A stretch of DNA of 64,000 nucleotides from Pomphorhynchus laevis (lineage: Eukaryota > Acanthocephala > Palaeacanthocephala > Echinorhynchida > Pomphorhynchidae). The notes beneath the pieces are model-generated. The model searched no databases. It saw nothing but the letters and a program-made list of their open reading frames with translations, and was not told the origin of the DNA. Positions 1 to 12,519 of this stretch are shown here, one piece after another. Each line of letters opens with the position of its first letter. The stretch's first letter is position 1. The translations under genes and the position numbers were made by a program. The stretch spans positions 1 through 64,000 of the forward strand of contig WNNJ02003313.1 of the NCBI GenBank assembly GCA_012934845.2, read 5' to 3'.

Positions 1-229
1 ATATTATTATATTATTTTAATATTTTATTAATATAAAATATTATTTAATATATAAATAATATAAATGTACTTAGATATATGACACAATTATTTATATTTC
101 AGTAGTTCATTTATTAAAAGTTACAAATTATTCATAATTTATCATAAATTATTCATACATACTCTTTATATTAGTGAACAGTTAAAATTATGATAAATTA
201 TAAATAAAAATGGTTTGTGTTAATTTAGT

Positions 230-552
230 TGTCGAGTAGTGACTGTAGTAAGTTGCGGGAGGTTTGTATGACTATTTATGCTACTCTGAATAATTTAAAG
301 CTCAACAAACACCTTAATTCTTTACGTAATAACATTTGAGAGATAATAAACAAAACTCTCTGAACCAGAAGTAGATGTCTGGAATAGATTGTCGAAAGAT
401 ATCGCCGATGTCACCAATTAACTCGATTTCTTATACAAGGTTCGTCGTTGGATGTATGACCAAGCTGACTTGTCACTGAATCTAACTTCTCCATTTGATA
501 TTTTTTCTATCTTGTGTGATCGACTTGAAGCCTTAGGGCTAAGTCTGTAATA
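230..552 (+). pseudogene. Degraded coding-like stretch of unknown origin
   Basis: Codon-like composition stands out from the AT-rich surroundings, with open runs such as VWNRLSKDIADV and VRRWMYDQADLSL ending in a stop near 552. The reading is broken in several places, so it is not a working gene as it stands. I do not recognise the protein. It may be a decayed mobile-element or host fragment. Confidence 0.3.
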
Positions 553-2841
553 ATAATAACTAAGATCGACTATTGCCTTAGTATTTTTGCCTTCTCTTCT
601 AAATCCTCTTTTATTCTTCTTCAGCGCCTTTTGAATTCCATCGTGTGTATCCTATTTCGCCTCCGCCATATAGGTTATATCTCCTCCTGCCTCTCTCCGA
701 CGCATTCTATTCTGTATCATTTGTATCACTTTCCGACTATTTTCTTCAAACTCGCCTTCTTATCTGCATTTTCCTACACTTACCGAATCCCGCCTTACCT
801 CCATAAATATTCGATCATGTGACTCTCTTCTTCTCAATGTTTCGTCATTTCCCTCAAACTATGGACGGCGTTCCCTTTTTATTGCTGTTCCTCTTCTCTA
901 GAATATACTGCCTTATAATTTAACTCATATATTAAATTATATACATTTTTATCCTTTAAACACAGTATCCGTTCTTGTTGTCTATCACTTAATGATTGAT
1001 TTAATTATTCAAATTCTTAAACTCTCTCACAGCTCCCACACATCAACATGTTGATGTGCTCCCACATTAACATATTGATATTGTTCATACTTTTGCTTTT
1101 TGTTATTGTTCAAATTATTCAAATTTTTTAAAACTCTCCCATACGCTCCACACATCAACATGTTTAACATCAGCAAACTTGCTTACTCCACCAAATGACG
1201 ACATAATAATCGCAATAAATAATTACATATTTATTATTAAAAGAAGTATTTAACGAATCAAATTCTAGTCATTTTTTCTGTCTTAAATTTTATATTCAAA
1301 TTAAAATTATTAAAACATTAAATTATAGACACAAAATATTATCATAATTAACAATTAAATTATTAATTCAAATGAATGTATGTACGTGTAACACAATTAC
1401 GAATTTTTATGCTGAAACAACATTTAAATATAATAAAATAATTAATATAATAATTAATAATAATTATAATGATTATAATAATTAATATAATTAAAAATTA
1501 TTTAATTAATGATTAAATAATTAATTAAAATGAACGTGTAAATGTGTAACACAATTAGCTATCAGGGACGCAAATATGGCTGTAGAACGTATTGAAGACT
1601 CTTGATCTTTATTTTCTATTTATTTTCATTTATTTACAGCATTCATCCTAATTGACACAACTTATTCCTTTACCTCATAATAATGTCATATATCTATATA
1701 TATTTTCACAAAATATCAAAAATAGTTTACAAATTGTATGTGTGTATTGAATATTCGATAGACTTTCAGCATTTCATTATCTACATTTAGGAAAAAGAGA
1801 AATTAATATCTTACTTTAGCAAGTACATGCTAAATTAAAAACTGTGTTCAGTTTGTTCATTTAATAATAAGCTTTTATATTTATTGAAGCGTAAACAGTG
1901 TGGAATTAAATTAATTTCACTAGTTGAACTGAGATATTTACTTCTGCAATATTACTGATCAATATTAAAATTTAAAATCTTATGAATTTAAGATATACAA
2001 ATATAATCAAGTAAACTATCGAATCTAAACATTTTAAAACAGCATTAAAATTATCATGATTATTTTTAATGTGATTTTATTCAATTTCTACGTAATTTAT
2101 AAATTTAAAAATAAATAAATTAATAATTAATATTTATTAATTAACAAATAAAAATATATAATAGCCAGTGTTAGTTATCAGCACTATAAATATTAAAATT
2201 ATTAATTGACTTTGTTATTATTGATTTGAAATAATTGAATTTTATATAATCAGATAGATTCAGATTGCATTTTGATAAATTTAGTTGGCAAATTAAGCCA
2301 ATTAATTAATTCACGAAATACATGATGTAACTATCAGAAATATTTTTTAATTTTAATTATAACGATAAGCGCAGAATTGAAAATTAAGTGCACTGTATAA
2401 TTAGTTGAATATAATCGAACAAAAGTATTTTTAAGATTAAATAATCATTTTACGCATAACCAAATTCTTCAGTTTAAAATTCACTTATTACCATTAATTT
2501 TAATTTTATTAAAATTGATTAAAATTAATAAAATTAATAATTAATTATTAATATCTAATTAATAATTAATTAAAATTAATTAGATTCTATGAAATTATAT
2601 AAATTATTATATGAAATAAAAAAGATTTTGGAAACTTTTATTGCGCTTTATTTAAATTTGTTTTTAGCTTTGACGGAATTTACTTTAATTTGTTTTGCTT
2701 GAATATCTCATTTTATTTTATTATAAATAAGGTACAATATCATAATTAAAATTTTAGTTTAAATTTTATTGATTAATCCATTCGATTTATTAAAATTTTA
2801 AAGATATTTACTTTGTGGTGAATGATTTTGTATTCGAAAAG
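553..2841. other. AT-rich stretch without recognised genes
   Basis: I see only AT-rich low-complexity DNA. The one distinct item is a perfect 20 bp palindrome near 1,036-1,057 (half-site CACATCAACA), partly repeated near 1,150. A short open frame at 631-822 has no supporting signal. Confidence 0.5.
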
Positions 2842-2957
2842 AGTAAAGATGATCATATTGACGCACTCGAGCGAGATATTAGCAATGAAAAAAGAAAATT
2901 AAACAAAGAAGTTGAATGTGGCAGAAGAAAAAATGCGCTACTGAAGAGAGTATACAA
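2842..2957 (+). CDS. Candidate internal exon, charged coiled-coil-like
   Basis: The segment is open from an AG acceptor (2,840-2,841) to a GTAGGT donor (2,958). It reads SKDDHIDALERDISNEKRK and continues with a Lys/Glu-rich helix-like stretch. The non-AT-rich codon use contrasts with the flanks. It resembles other bounded segments at 6,618, 8,005, 10,441 and 13,428 on the same strand, so all may belong to one long-intron gene. The product is not recognised, and the exon call rests only on splice-like signals and composition. Confidence 0.4.
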
Positions 2958-3895
2958 GTAGGTTTCTATGCATGACAGCTAATGCATATTAATTAAATTT
3001 TAAATAATCAGGAGCGTATCTTAAATCCATAGATTTAAAATTCAAAATGATTTATTTTGAAACATTCATATTCACAAATGTCTACTATTCTGTGTAACGG
3101 AGTCGACGTAGCGTACATAAAATTCATTCACAATATTACGATTTTCTCTGTTTTGTCATAATTCTACCATTATCTAATGTTCATTCAAACACGAAAGAGT
3201 ATATTAAGATGGTTTTGCTAAACCGGTAAACAGACTTTCGATGTAAAAATTTACTAAATTTTGTCATATCTATTTATAATATTTTGATCTGCTAAATATT
3301 TTCCCTATTTTAAAACTCATGAATCGCAGATCGTCATTTTCAATTACGTTCACTAACTTTATTTATCCCGGATGCTCGCATCTTTAATGGTGTGCACTTT
3401 TATAAACGAAATTAAATGTCTAACCGTTTCAAATAATAAAAAATATTACCATTTCTTAATTGTTAAATAATGCATGGATTTATTATGCAAAATAAATATT
3501 TTGTAATTTTTAAAATATTTCATCTTATTTTAATCTAATAATTAATTTAACAAGCAAATGACGCTTTTGTTCTCTGAGTATTTAACGACAAAATGTTCTG
3601 CATTCATCATGATGTCCATAATTAAACGAATACAGATGTTTTTCTGAGTTTCGGTCTAGCTACAAATTTGTCATGGTAATCCTTCAAAGTATCGCAGATT
3701 AAAACTGCTGGTTTTTTTTTATTAATTTTGCTATTTTAACATAAATAAGAAAGTATTGAACACATTGAACATAATTTATGATTAATCTCCAATTCAAATT
3801 AGAACAACTGTAGTGATTTATCATAGAACTCATTTGACAATTAAGTGAATTTTACTAATAACTTATCTTAATATATAATATATACCTTAATTCAC
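2958..3895. other. AT-rich stretch, possible intron
   Basis: Nothing recognisable apart from AT-rich sequence. If the 2,842 segment is an exon, this is intron. Confidence 0.4.
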
Positions 3896-4450
3896 TGGCC
3901 AAAAAATCGTGGCGTTTCAAGATTGATTAAGAGAGTGCAGCTTGAAATATGTACATCAACATCATTAGTAAATCCAGCTTTTATAAATAATCATTAAACT
4001 TCTTTGCCTTACAAATATCGAATATCTGATGCATAGAGTGACCATATTAAAATATCCATTAGAAGCAAAGAAATTTGTTCAATTCGAAGTATGCTGGAAT
4101 GCCACAAATTGGCGATCAATCATTCAACAATTTACAAAGGCTACGGAAACGATTGTACTGTTAGAATATTGCGTATGTTTTCAATCGATGTAGATACACG
4201 AAATAAGAACAACAAATTCCTTACCTATCTAATTTAAATCTCTACACAACAATATTGCAAATGGCTTACATCCGAATTGGTGAACCACTATTTTAATGCA
4301 ATGATAACGAACATGTGCTCTTTTTACCAACAGACATGGGCAAATTCAGAATCAAAAATCCCATTGAAAAGACGAGCATTAACATGATTAATATAACAAA
4401 TAACTAAATCGAATCATGCATATTCAACTCTCCAATTGACATATTAATTA
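3896..4450 (+). pseudogene. Degraded coding-like stretch, unidentified
   Basis: Separate open runs with protein-like composition appear, for example FVQFEVCWNATNWRSIIQQF near 4,070-4,140 and CSFYQQTWANSESKIPLKRR near 4,320-4,380. Breaks lie between them. No family is recognised. Element or host origin cannot be decided by eye. Confidence 0.3.
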
Positions 4451-4479
4451 AGAACAGTGCCAAATATGATAACGGAAAA

Positions 4480-4856
4480 GTTCACGATTAAATCAGCTAA
4501 CTGAGTCTACGTATTGTTATATAATTATAAAATAAACAAAACATAATAATGCTAAATCAAAATTTAATAATTAAATAATAAAATTAATAATTGTTTTTAG
4601 ATTTTCTATAATTTTAATCAAGTTAAAAAATAAAAATAAAAAATAAAATTTAAAATAAACGTCATTTTTATGAATTGACTAATAAATAACAGGCGTTGTA
4701 TCAGAATAAGAATTAGAGGTCATCAGGAGGAACTGCTATGCTATCAGGTTTCGGCCCCTAACTCCTCTACCCAACATAGCAGCGGGGCCAAATACATGCT
4801 AATGATGTATTTCCTCTGAAATAACTATCTAGTATCTTATTCTAATGCAAAGTATA
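4480..4856 (-). repeat. Naiad-like PLE 3' non-coding end, copy I
   Basis: This block directly follows the minus-strand RT fragment ending at 4,857. The same block recurs near 12,520, 34,545, 35,345, 35,610 and 60,870, and shortened near 11,040 and 59,190. On the minus strand it holds a three-way-junction RNA module (4,711-4,820) and then an A/T-rich tail containing a motif that reads AGCTAACTGAGTCTACG on the + strand. The position after the RT and the repeated occurrence mark it as the element's terminal repeat. Confidence 0.7.
4711..4820 (-). ncRNA. Type II-like hammerhead ribozyme candidate
   Basis: Reading the minus strand, AGAG is followed by GAAA (complement of 4,810-4,813). A hairpin UACAU/AUGUA comes next with loop cauuagc, then UUU, a long stem I region holding CUGCUAUG/CAUAGCAG, and then CUGAUGA (complement of 4,720-4,726) followed by CCUCU, which pairs back to AGAGG. 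Both hammerhead boxes sit on the correct sides of one stem, which is the type II permutation. Caveats: G12 competes with the stem pairing, and the base of stem I is weak. Confidence 0.5.
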
Positions 4857-5660
4857 TTATTTATTATTCATCCATAAAAATTTGCCACTTAAGAGTTTAA
4901 ATTTATTCTTTATATTATTGTGTTGATTTATATATTTTACTATTTTCTGCTTGATGTTATTTTTATAGTAACCTAGTTTAAAATATGTATCTATTAAATT
5001 ATTTAAATGATTTTTAAGAAAGCCAATATCATTACATATTGTTGCAATTCTTAAAATTTCATTATTTAATGTATTATATTTTATATTATATGGTATGCAT
5101 GAATGCTCATGCAAAAATATGTTTCTTGTAAATTTAAATATGTCATCTTTACGATATAAATTAATAGTAGTTTTAGTTAATGTTAATTTAATGTTCATAT
5201 CTAGATATACACCTTCTTTATCATTAATATTGGTTTTGTTAAGAATAAGGCTTTCTGGATAAATGTGCTCACTAATTGAATAAAAATTATTAGAATTAAA
5301 TACACATATATCATCAATGTATCGAACATATATTTCATATATTTATATTGTTTAGATTTAGTTTTTACACAGTTATGAACAAATTCATATTCTATAAAGC
5401 TTAAAACAAGTCAGCTATAATTGGGCTACTATTACCACCCATTGGAACACTTTTTACTTGTCTAAATATAGATGTCCCTACTTTTAAATAATTTTGATTT
5501 ATCAAAATATTTAAGGATTCTATTAATTCAATTTTATCCATATATTTATATTTATTTGATGGTTTAATTTTTGTTAGATAGGCGTTATAATTATTATAAC
5601 ATATATATGTATATCTTTTTCCGAATATAAGATTAATTAATTTTACTAACGCTTCTTTAG
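4857..5660 (-). pseudogene. PLE reverse transcriptase, C-terminal fragment
   Basis: This is nearly the same sequence as the C-terminal half of the RT at 36,344-37,270. It includes the region around MGGNSSPIIADLF, the palm (YIDD region around 5,310-5,340, disturbed here) and the thumb-like tail ending at a natural stop after GKFLWMNNK at 4,857. Because a stop follows the thumb, this PLE has no C-terminal GIY-YIG domain. The copy is 5' truncated near 5,660 and carries small breaks. Confidence 0.75.
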
Positions 5661-5704
5661 TCGATAAAAGACTTTTCTCGATAGTCGATAAAATTTTACA
5701 ACAG

Positions 5705-5909
5705 ACAAATGTAGCTATAGCTCAATACATCGTTGACCGCAGAGATATCATATCAAATTATATTTGTCTCGACAGCATTTTGCTCATCTTAAAGATGATC
5801 ACTCTACTAGATATAGAGTACCTTCCAAATTTGTGGGACTTGCATTTGATTTTCAAGATTTCAGCACTCCACAAACATAATCCAAGCAAACTCGTCAGTT
5901 TCATCTGAA
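5705..5909 (+). CDS. Candidate terminal exon, unidentified
   Basis: A clean open segment follows an AG (acaacag) and ends at a TGA near 5,909. It reads TNVAIAQYIVDRRDIISNYI and then a Leu/Ile-rich stretch through LEYLPNLWDLH-like sequence (ITLLDIEYLPNLWDL). It is too short to identify. It could be a 3' exon, or part of a decayed element truncated by the PLE on its left. Confidence 0.3.
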
Positions 5910-6617
5910 TTTAAGTATTTATGCTATGCTCTTGTAGCTGCATATTCACATAATGGCTCTTAATCTGATTTAAATAATTTATTTTAAATATTATTTATTA
6001 ATATTTAGTTACTTACGTTAAATTAATAATTAAATTAATTAATTAATATTTTTTTTTAATTTTTATTTAGTACAAAACGAGATAGTATACGGTTCAAAGG
6101 TTACCCGCAAGTAGGCCCGTACATTATAATTATTCATCATTTTCTTATCACTGGTTTCCAACAGTCTGCACTCGGTTCGGGCACTGAATGGAGAAGAGTT
6201 GCATCCTAATGCTCATTAACAATTAATTTATTTTAAATATTATTTATAACTATTTATTTATTTTCGTTAAATTAATAATTAATTAAATTAATTTATATTT
6301 TTATTAATATTTATTTATTATTTATTATTTAATTAATTAAACTAATAATTATTATAATTATCCTAACACAATCACTTAAATCATACATAACAGCATTGAT
6401 CTGTTCCAAATAGGTGGTAATTTTCATAAAAAGTAATATTTCTTGTTTCATTTGTAAGCTCTTAAAAACAAAATTCATTTTACCAAGACAGTTTCTTTAT
6501 TTAGTGTACTGACAAGTCCATATATACTACATATGTTGACGGTAAGTTAACTTACCGTAATTATTTTGACTGTAATACTGTTGTATTACATAATAAAAAT
6601 AATATTATAAATAATAG
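5910..6617. other. AT-rich stretch without recognised genes
   Basis: Low-complexity AT-rich DNA. I see no coding, RNA or repeat signal apart from simple A/T runs. Confidence 0.5.
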
Positions 6618-6791
6618 GATAATTCATCGACTGATCACAAGTTGAACGCAAATCTGCAAAGTGGTGTCAAACAAATTGCGAAAGAGATTAAAAAATTATC
6701 TGATGACTCATCACCGAATAACAGCTGCATATCTACAGAAGTAATTGACATTGATTCTGAAATGAACTCATCCCAATGGGAATCTCTAAAT
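6618..6791 (+). CDS. Candidate internal exon, Ser/Asp/Lys-rich
   Basis: The segment opens right after an AG acceptor (ataatag) and closes at a consensus GTAAGT donor at 6,792, in phase 0 at both ends. It encodes about 58 residues, including VKQIAKEIKKLSDD and VIDIDSEMNSSQWESLN, hydrophilic and helix-prone. It lies on the same strand as the other candidate exons of this region. The gene is not recognised. Confidence 0.45.
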
Positions 6792-6830
6792 GTAAGTAAA
6801 CTTAATAATTCTATACATCTGCAAATAAAG

Positions 6831-6959
6831 CATGTCATCAGTACTAGTTGGCAATATTATTATGTTCGACGTTTATAATCTTTCGAACATTACCGATTTT
6901 ATGACTAAAAATAAATCAATGACTCTCAAGATAGACGATTACATCTCTTCTGAACGTTG
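6831..6959 (+). CDS. Weak candidate exon
   Basis: A frame open from an ATG at 6,832 reads IIMFDVYNLSNITDFMTKNK and on to DDYISSERW, and meets a GTGAGT donor at 6,960. Its phase does not match a direct join to the exon ending at 6,791, so one of the two boundaries is wrong or the two are unrelated. Confidence 0.25.
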
Positions 6960-7399
6960 GTGAGTTATATGCGTAGATATGAGTGATTTGTTTACTGCTG
7001 GGCGTTAAACTCAAATATGGGTTTATTAGTATTTTCAAATTACGATGTAACAAAATTTGTTAGTAACCAATTGAAAATGTTTTCGAATGCAATTGATATG
7101 CTGCTTACAATTGGGGAAGCACACACCAATCGTAGTTAATAAACACGAAATGTTGTTGATTGCATCCAAATCAATGAGCTAGTCCGTGGTTAGTTATTAG
7201 AGGACGTGATAGTTGCATATGTTTATTATTACCCTATTCTTAATTATATACAAAATTAAGTATAACGATCGGATTAGAATAGAAGTCAGAACGTAGAAGT
7301 GGTAAAACGAACGATTTTGTGCGGTTATTGAATGATTGATTTATACGTACATATATTTTTTAAGCTGAAGTATAATTGATTTTATCGGTATGTTACTAG

Positions 7400-7462
7400 A
7401 GACAGGTGGCAATGCTAATACAGCTAATCCCTCAAATTGTAATCTTTTAAATGAACAGGGAA
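7400..7462 (+). CDS. Weak candidate exon
   Basis: A short open segment lies between an AG acceptor (ttactag) and a GTAAGC donor at 7,463. It reads ETGGNANTANPSNCNLLNEQ. Composition is protein-like against an AT-rich background, but only 63 bases are involved. Confidence 0.25.
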
Positions 7463-8004
7463 GTAAGCTTTAAGATGAAATTTTATTAATTTAAATTTTT
7501 AAAGCTTTATTTTTACTTTTTTTCTAAGTGAAAAGTATATTCGATACTTATGATTGAATTTGACAAAAGTGAGTTCGAAGGTTATTGCCTGCAAGTAAAC
7601 AGACTGTTACAATTATCGTCAAAGAGTTAAGTCGCTTATCTTTAATAATATATTTTTAATAATATGTCCTTATATTTCCAACATGGAAGAATTAGCTAGT
7701 AAGCACCAAATTCAACAAGTCCATTAAATTTATTTATCTATAATGCATTTTGAAAAAGCATAAATTATAAATATTGCCTTGCTTTTTGAAAAGGACGTTA
7801 CTTGGATGATTTCTTTGTTTAAAATACAAAATATAACACCAACATTTTATATTTATCCTATAAAAATTACCTTATAAAATTCGTCATGTAGACTTTTGTA
7901 AATATGTAAGTTTATCGAAAAAAGTTCGAATGACCTCAATTGGTTAAAAACAATGTCTTTGTAACTTTAATAAAAATATCTAAAATATTCTTTGCACATC
8001 AAAG

Positions 8005-8085
8005 GATGAAAAGTTTGCCATTGATTTTGCTTGTCAAGTTAATATCCCATTAATAACGGAAACGGATAATAAAGAAAATCTGAAG
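8005..8085 (+). CDS. Candidate internal exon
   Basis: Exactly 27 codons lie between an AG acceptor (catcaaag) and a GTTAGT donor at 8,086, phase 0 to phase 0. The reading is DEKFAIDFACQVNIPLITET and then DNKENLK. The phase agrees with the candidates at 6,618 and 10,441, which would let them be spliced together. Function unknown. Confidence 0.4.
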
Positions 8086-10440
8086 GTTAGTTCTGTGTTT
8101 ATCGTTTTATTTTGTCTAATAATATTCAAATACTTTTGAATATTCAAATATTTAAATATTTGAATTATTCAAATATTCAAATATTCAAAATATATGTTTT
8201 ATAATTTGTCATTATCATTTGATTACATTATCATTATCGATCAAATATTCAAGTTTATTTATCTGGTTATCACAACTGTTCGGTTAAATAAAAGATAAAA
8301 TCAATAAAATCCATTTAAAATAAATATTTTATAGAATTAATATTAAGTATAATTTAACATTTATTTATGAAAATCAGATTAACTTATTGAATCATTTTAA
8401 ATAATAAATTAGATTATGCATTTCGTAATATATTTTTAAATAATTATTAAGTTAGTAAATTATTAAGATTCTTTATAACAATAAAATCATTTTACGATAA
8501 GCAACTGTATTAATAATAGATTTCATATTCTCTCTACAAATATTTCGGCTACTTTATTTTTAAAGTCATAAATTAAACTATCTATAATTTACTTTTATTT
8601 TATTAAATTATTCTATTAAATCAATTTAATCAATTTTAACCTGATAAAATCTTTAAAATACTATTTGATAAAATCTATTTTGAAATGGTATAAATATCAC
8701 AATTTATATATTATAAATAGTGATCTTGTCAAAAGTCATAAAGGATCATCAATATTTCATTTATAGATATACCGGATGCTATTATACGCCGGTTTTGTTA
8801 ATATACGCAGGTTTTTATTTTCGAGTTATTTAATCGCACAAATCTCAAACAGGACAATTGTTTGATGATAACAAAACAAATATTTACGCTGACTAAAATT
8901 ATTTAAAAATAGTTTTACCTGAGGGCGATAAAAAATAAAGATTTAAATTATATTAAAATTAAATCAGCGAATTATAGATATGGGCATTTTAGGAAGCATG
9001 CGAAACCTATAGAACCATCAAGACAATTTTTTATGAAACTGTCTCATCATAAAGATAGTTGCATCGGAAACTGCTTTTATCAGGTGCATTGTGATACTCC
9101 TTGATATTCCATATCATGTGGGTATCAAACGTTATCTTAGGCTATTGAGAAACTTCCATTTCAGACAATATTTTTATCATGAAAGATTTCTGTATCTTCT
9201 TGATAAATTTACCAGGGGAATGTGTACATTGACATCGTACATAAATTAGAAATTCATATAATTCCTGTTTCTATATTTTTAAAAGCGGCTTATAATAACA
9301 AAACCGACGTATAACTGACATAAACCGAAATACCGGGAAGGATTTGATTAATTTAAATTTTTGGGAAGTTCAGCTAATAAAGGATATAAGGCATATATTC
9401 TTATATCAGATATGATAAGATATATAAACTAATATTAACTTCTATTAATCATAAGAATATGAACTTATTATTTTAGCTGATTAAGGATATAATGGTATTC
9501 CTTATATCTTCTTATAATGATATAAGTGAGATAACATATATTTGCATTTATTTCCCTTATTTTATATAACAAGTGTTTTGAATAGAAGGATAAAAGTTCG
9601 ATTATTTAGTCTAATTCAAAGTAGCAATTCGCTTTTTAATATTCAAGCGATGAGTACTCAAAGTGTTGACTAAAAATTTTTAATTAAGAAAACTCGTTGT
9701 TTCTTCCTTTTATTTTGTACCTTACTAAGGCTGCCAAAAGTTACAAATGTAAATGTTTAATGCGTGATAAGGTTGATTTTTAAAATTCTCGAGTAAACTT
9801 TAGCTAGAAATTAGAGATTTAGCGCATTAAAAGCAGTATTTAAGAAATATTGAAGACTTCAATATTTTATATATTTTGATATTTATAATTTATACATCTT
9901 ATATTCTTATATATTTTAGTTATTCTAATTTTTTTATTTCATAATTTTTCTTCAATATTTCGATGTATTATAAATATAAATATTGTAAATATTTCAATAT
10001 TTTTTTATCGAAATATTTTTAATTATTATTAATTATTAATTGCTAAATATTATTAATTATTTTATTACTTTTGTTATTTTTAATGGATCGAGACATAAAC
10101 CATGTTTATGTTTGTTTTTTAACATAAATTAAGTTAATATAATCATAGTTAAATAAGTTAATATTAAAACTATTTATTAAATAAAAAATATTTTATATTT
10201 AATATATAAAAATATATTTAATATTTTAATATAAAATATTAAAACTATTTAACATAAATTATTCTACAGATATTTGTAATATACAAAATTCAAAATGTTT
10301 TCATATTCATATATAATAAACTACAAGATTTATTTGACGAAAGAAACATTTTCAAATTTATCAATACTAGTAATGTGCTAATTTTCGCAATAAGCAAATC
10401 ACATTCCACAGTAGCTTACTTATGAATAAAATCAATTAAG
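8086..10440. other. AT-rich stretch, possible intron
   Basis: I see no gene here. Sequence is AT-rich with simple repeats of TTCAAATATTCAAATA type near 8,130-8,190 and ATAAGATATA-like runs near 9,380-9,550. Confidence 0.4.
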
Positions 10441-10539
10441 AACAGCCAAGACTCGTGGAATAGATGTGTCAGTGTCCACGAAAAGCAAATTGCAGCACGA
10501 GATACCTTAATTCACAACCTGCAGCAGCAAAATATAGAG
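10441..10539 (+). CDS. Candidate internal exon, coiled-coil-like
   Basis: Exactly 33 codons, phase 0 to 0, lie between an AG acceptor (attaag) and a GTAGGT donor at 10,540. The reading includes CVSVHEKQIAARDTLIHNLQ followed by QQNIE, with a heptad-like spacing of hydrophobic residues. It is one of the clearest exon candidates of the region. The parent protein is not recognised. Confidence 0.45.
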
Positions 10540-10718
10540 GTAGGTTATTTAACCATTATTTGAAGTCTTATAATCATGATGCTTTAGTTTACAAGCAATA
10601 ATCAAGGATTCTGGAATATTTCATTGACTCACGTCAATGTGAATATTTATGCTTTAATTTACATAGTTATTACAGGAATAAAGAAGCAGAAAATATCCTT
10701 TATTTGATAAACATTCTA

Positions 10719-10762
10719 TATTTTGATAGTTCCTGTTATCATCATCAGGATTACAATAAAAT
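10719..10762 (-). ncRNA. Hammerhead-like core, decayed
   Basis: On the minus strand CTGATGA (complement of 10,742-10,748) is followed by a stem GATAAC/ACTATC-type and then AAAA instead of GAAA, then TATA and GAATG. The changed G12 suggests a dead copy of the motif facing it at 10,791. Confidence 0.4.
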
Positions 10763-10784
10763 GTTTCACAATAAGCAAATAATT

Positions 10785-10835
10785 GTAATCCTGATGATGA
10801 TAGCAGAAGCTATCGAAATATTAATTTCTTTACCA
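10785..10835 (+). ncRNA. Hammerhead ribozyme candidate
   Basis: CTGATGA (10,791-10,797) is followed by a 6 bp stem II GATAGC/GCTATC with loop AGAA, then GAAA (10,815-10,818) and TATT. The only sensible stem III is the self-complementary AUAU, which would favour a dimeric hammerhead with AUU as cleavage triplet. Stem I is weak in this copy. Core and stem II are exact. Confidence 0.5.
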
Positions 10836-11039
10836 AATAAAGGATAATTTCTGCTTCTTCGTTCCTATAATAATATATATTTGAAATGTAAGAAGATTGT
10901 GGGTTTAGTATTCATTATGCTTTAATTTACATTAAAAAATATTTATGACGCAGATAAATAGTTACTATCTTATATTAATATAGTCAATATTAACTTATAT
11001 TATACTAATATTAATATATCATACTAATATTAATATATA

Positions 11040-11220
11040 ATTAAATAACAAAATTAATAATTCTTATAAGAATTTTTATAATTTAAATCAAGTTAAAATA
11101 AAAGATTGAAATTTAAAATAAACTTCATTTTTATGAATTGACTAATAAATAATAGACGTTGTATCAGTAACAGCAATAACAGTAATATCAGTAACAGTAA
11201 CAGACGTTGTATCAGTAATA
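11040..11220 (-). repeat. PLE 3' tail remnant
   Basis: Matches the A/T-rich tail part of the PLE 3' block (11,100-11,170 parallels 4,610-4,700), then dissolves into short repeats of cagtaa(ca)gta. The ribozyme module is absent. Confidence 0.5.
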
Positions 11221-12519
11221 TTAACTTATATGTTCTAATATTAATATATCATATTAATATCAAAATAACTTTAATACTAATTATTTTGGCAATGCAATTG
11301 ACAAAACAATTATTTCATTAATCATTTTACATTTAGTTTATTAAGTTACAAAATACGTTTATCAATAATTGGCTTGACAATGCAGTTGGCCTCTTTATAC
11401 ACCCATAAAGCTAAATTAATTTGGAATATATATACACAATATATAAGGTAATGTTTTAATCCAACACAATGTACATTGTAATAAATAATCAAGATTTGCT
11501 AATGTCCATATCAGTCGTCAATGCTATTAATATTTTATTACTTGTTTATATGTTGTTCATTAATCTGAAGATTGTTTAGAATAACAATCTTAACATTATT
11601 TGTTATTTAAATACAGATCGATGTTCATCCTAGAACATAATGTCGAGATGTGTTTACTTCCTAAAAAAGGGAGTCGGTAATGTTTTATTGAACTTTTCAT
11701 TAGTTTTGATACATTGTATTTAAAATGTATTAAAATTTCACAACGGAAAATGTGCAGTTTATTTAAAATTTTCGAATGCTCCCTAATTCATCTTCAGCAA
11801 GTATTTTATATTTTAAAACCTTTAAGGGCGCATGTACGACCATTCGAATTCAATGATTAATTTTTTATTTTATAATCGACAATGATATTTTATTTTTACA
11901 TATTAATTTAATTACTATTTTACTACTAATTATTTACTTGTTGTCCAGCAAATTGCTTGATATTAGAATTAATTTGAGTTTATCAAAATTAACTTTGAAT
12001 TTGAATGTGCATTAAATTTTAGTATATTTGATTTTTATATGGAATTTACATATATGGCATTATTCCTTTATATCTGCAAATTTAAAAGCTTTTTGACATT
12101 TACAAACATTTTGTTTTCTGAACCAATTTATTTGAATATTTTTTAAGTCATTGCAAAACGAGTTCACGATAATTAAATATATTCGGTTTTAGTTTTTTAG
12201 GCTGTACAGCTTCAGTCTGTTTAATATTAAAAATTAGGATTAATGTATAGTATATTTTATATAATTAATGAGGATGAAAGCATGATATTGACAATATAGA
12301 ATTTCTGAATAATAAAGTCGTAAAAATGAATTATGTAATTTATTTTAAATAGTTTATAATGATCCATTATTGATAAAGAATTTATCAATCATGGTAAGAG
12401 GTCAGTTTTGCTAACTTCTGTTAGCATCTTGAGAAAATTACATGATTGTTATTTTATTGATTGTATTTTTGTTGATCAGCAAACTGTAAACTCTAAAATG
12501 TTTGTGCTTCTAACATCTA
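11221..12519. other. AT-rich stretch without recognised genes
   Basis: I see no coding or repeat feature here that I can support. Confidence 0.5.

Larger units (their letters stand above)
10681..10870. repeat. Inverted repeat carrying two hammerhead cores
   Basis: Two arms of roughly 85 bp face each other around 10,770. Each contains ATCAAATAAAGG-like sequence, a CTGATGA box and a GATAGC-type stem. A third single copy lies at 25,868-25,950. The shared tail (AAATAAAGGATA, then CTTCTTCGTTCC) shows that this is a dispersed repeat family, probably a PLE terminal repeat. Confidence 0.7.

Noticed and set aside
631-822. 63-codon open frame as a gene
   Set aside because: Pyrimidine-rich, no domain, no splice or conservation signal; likely chance.
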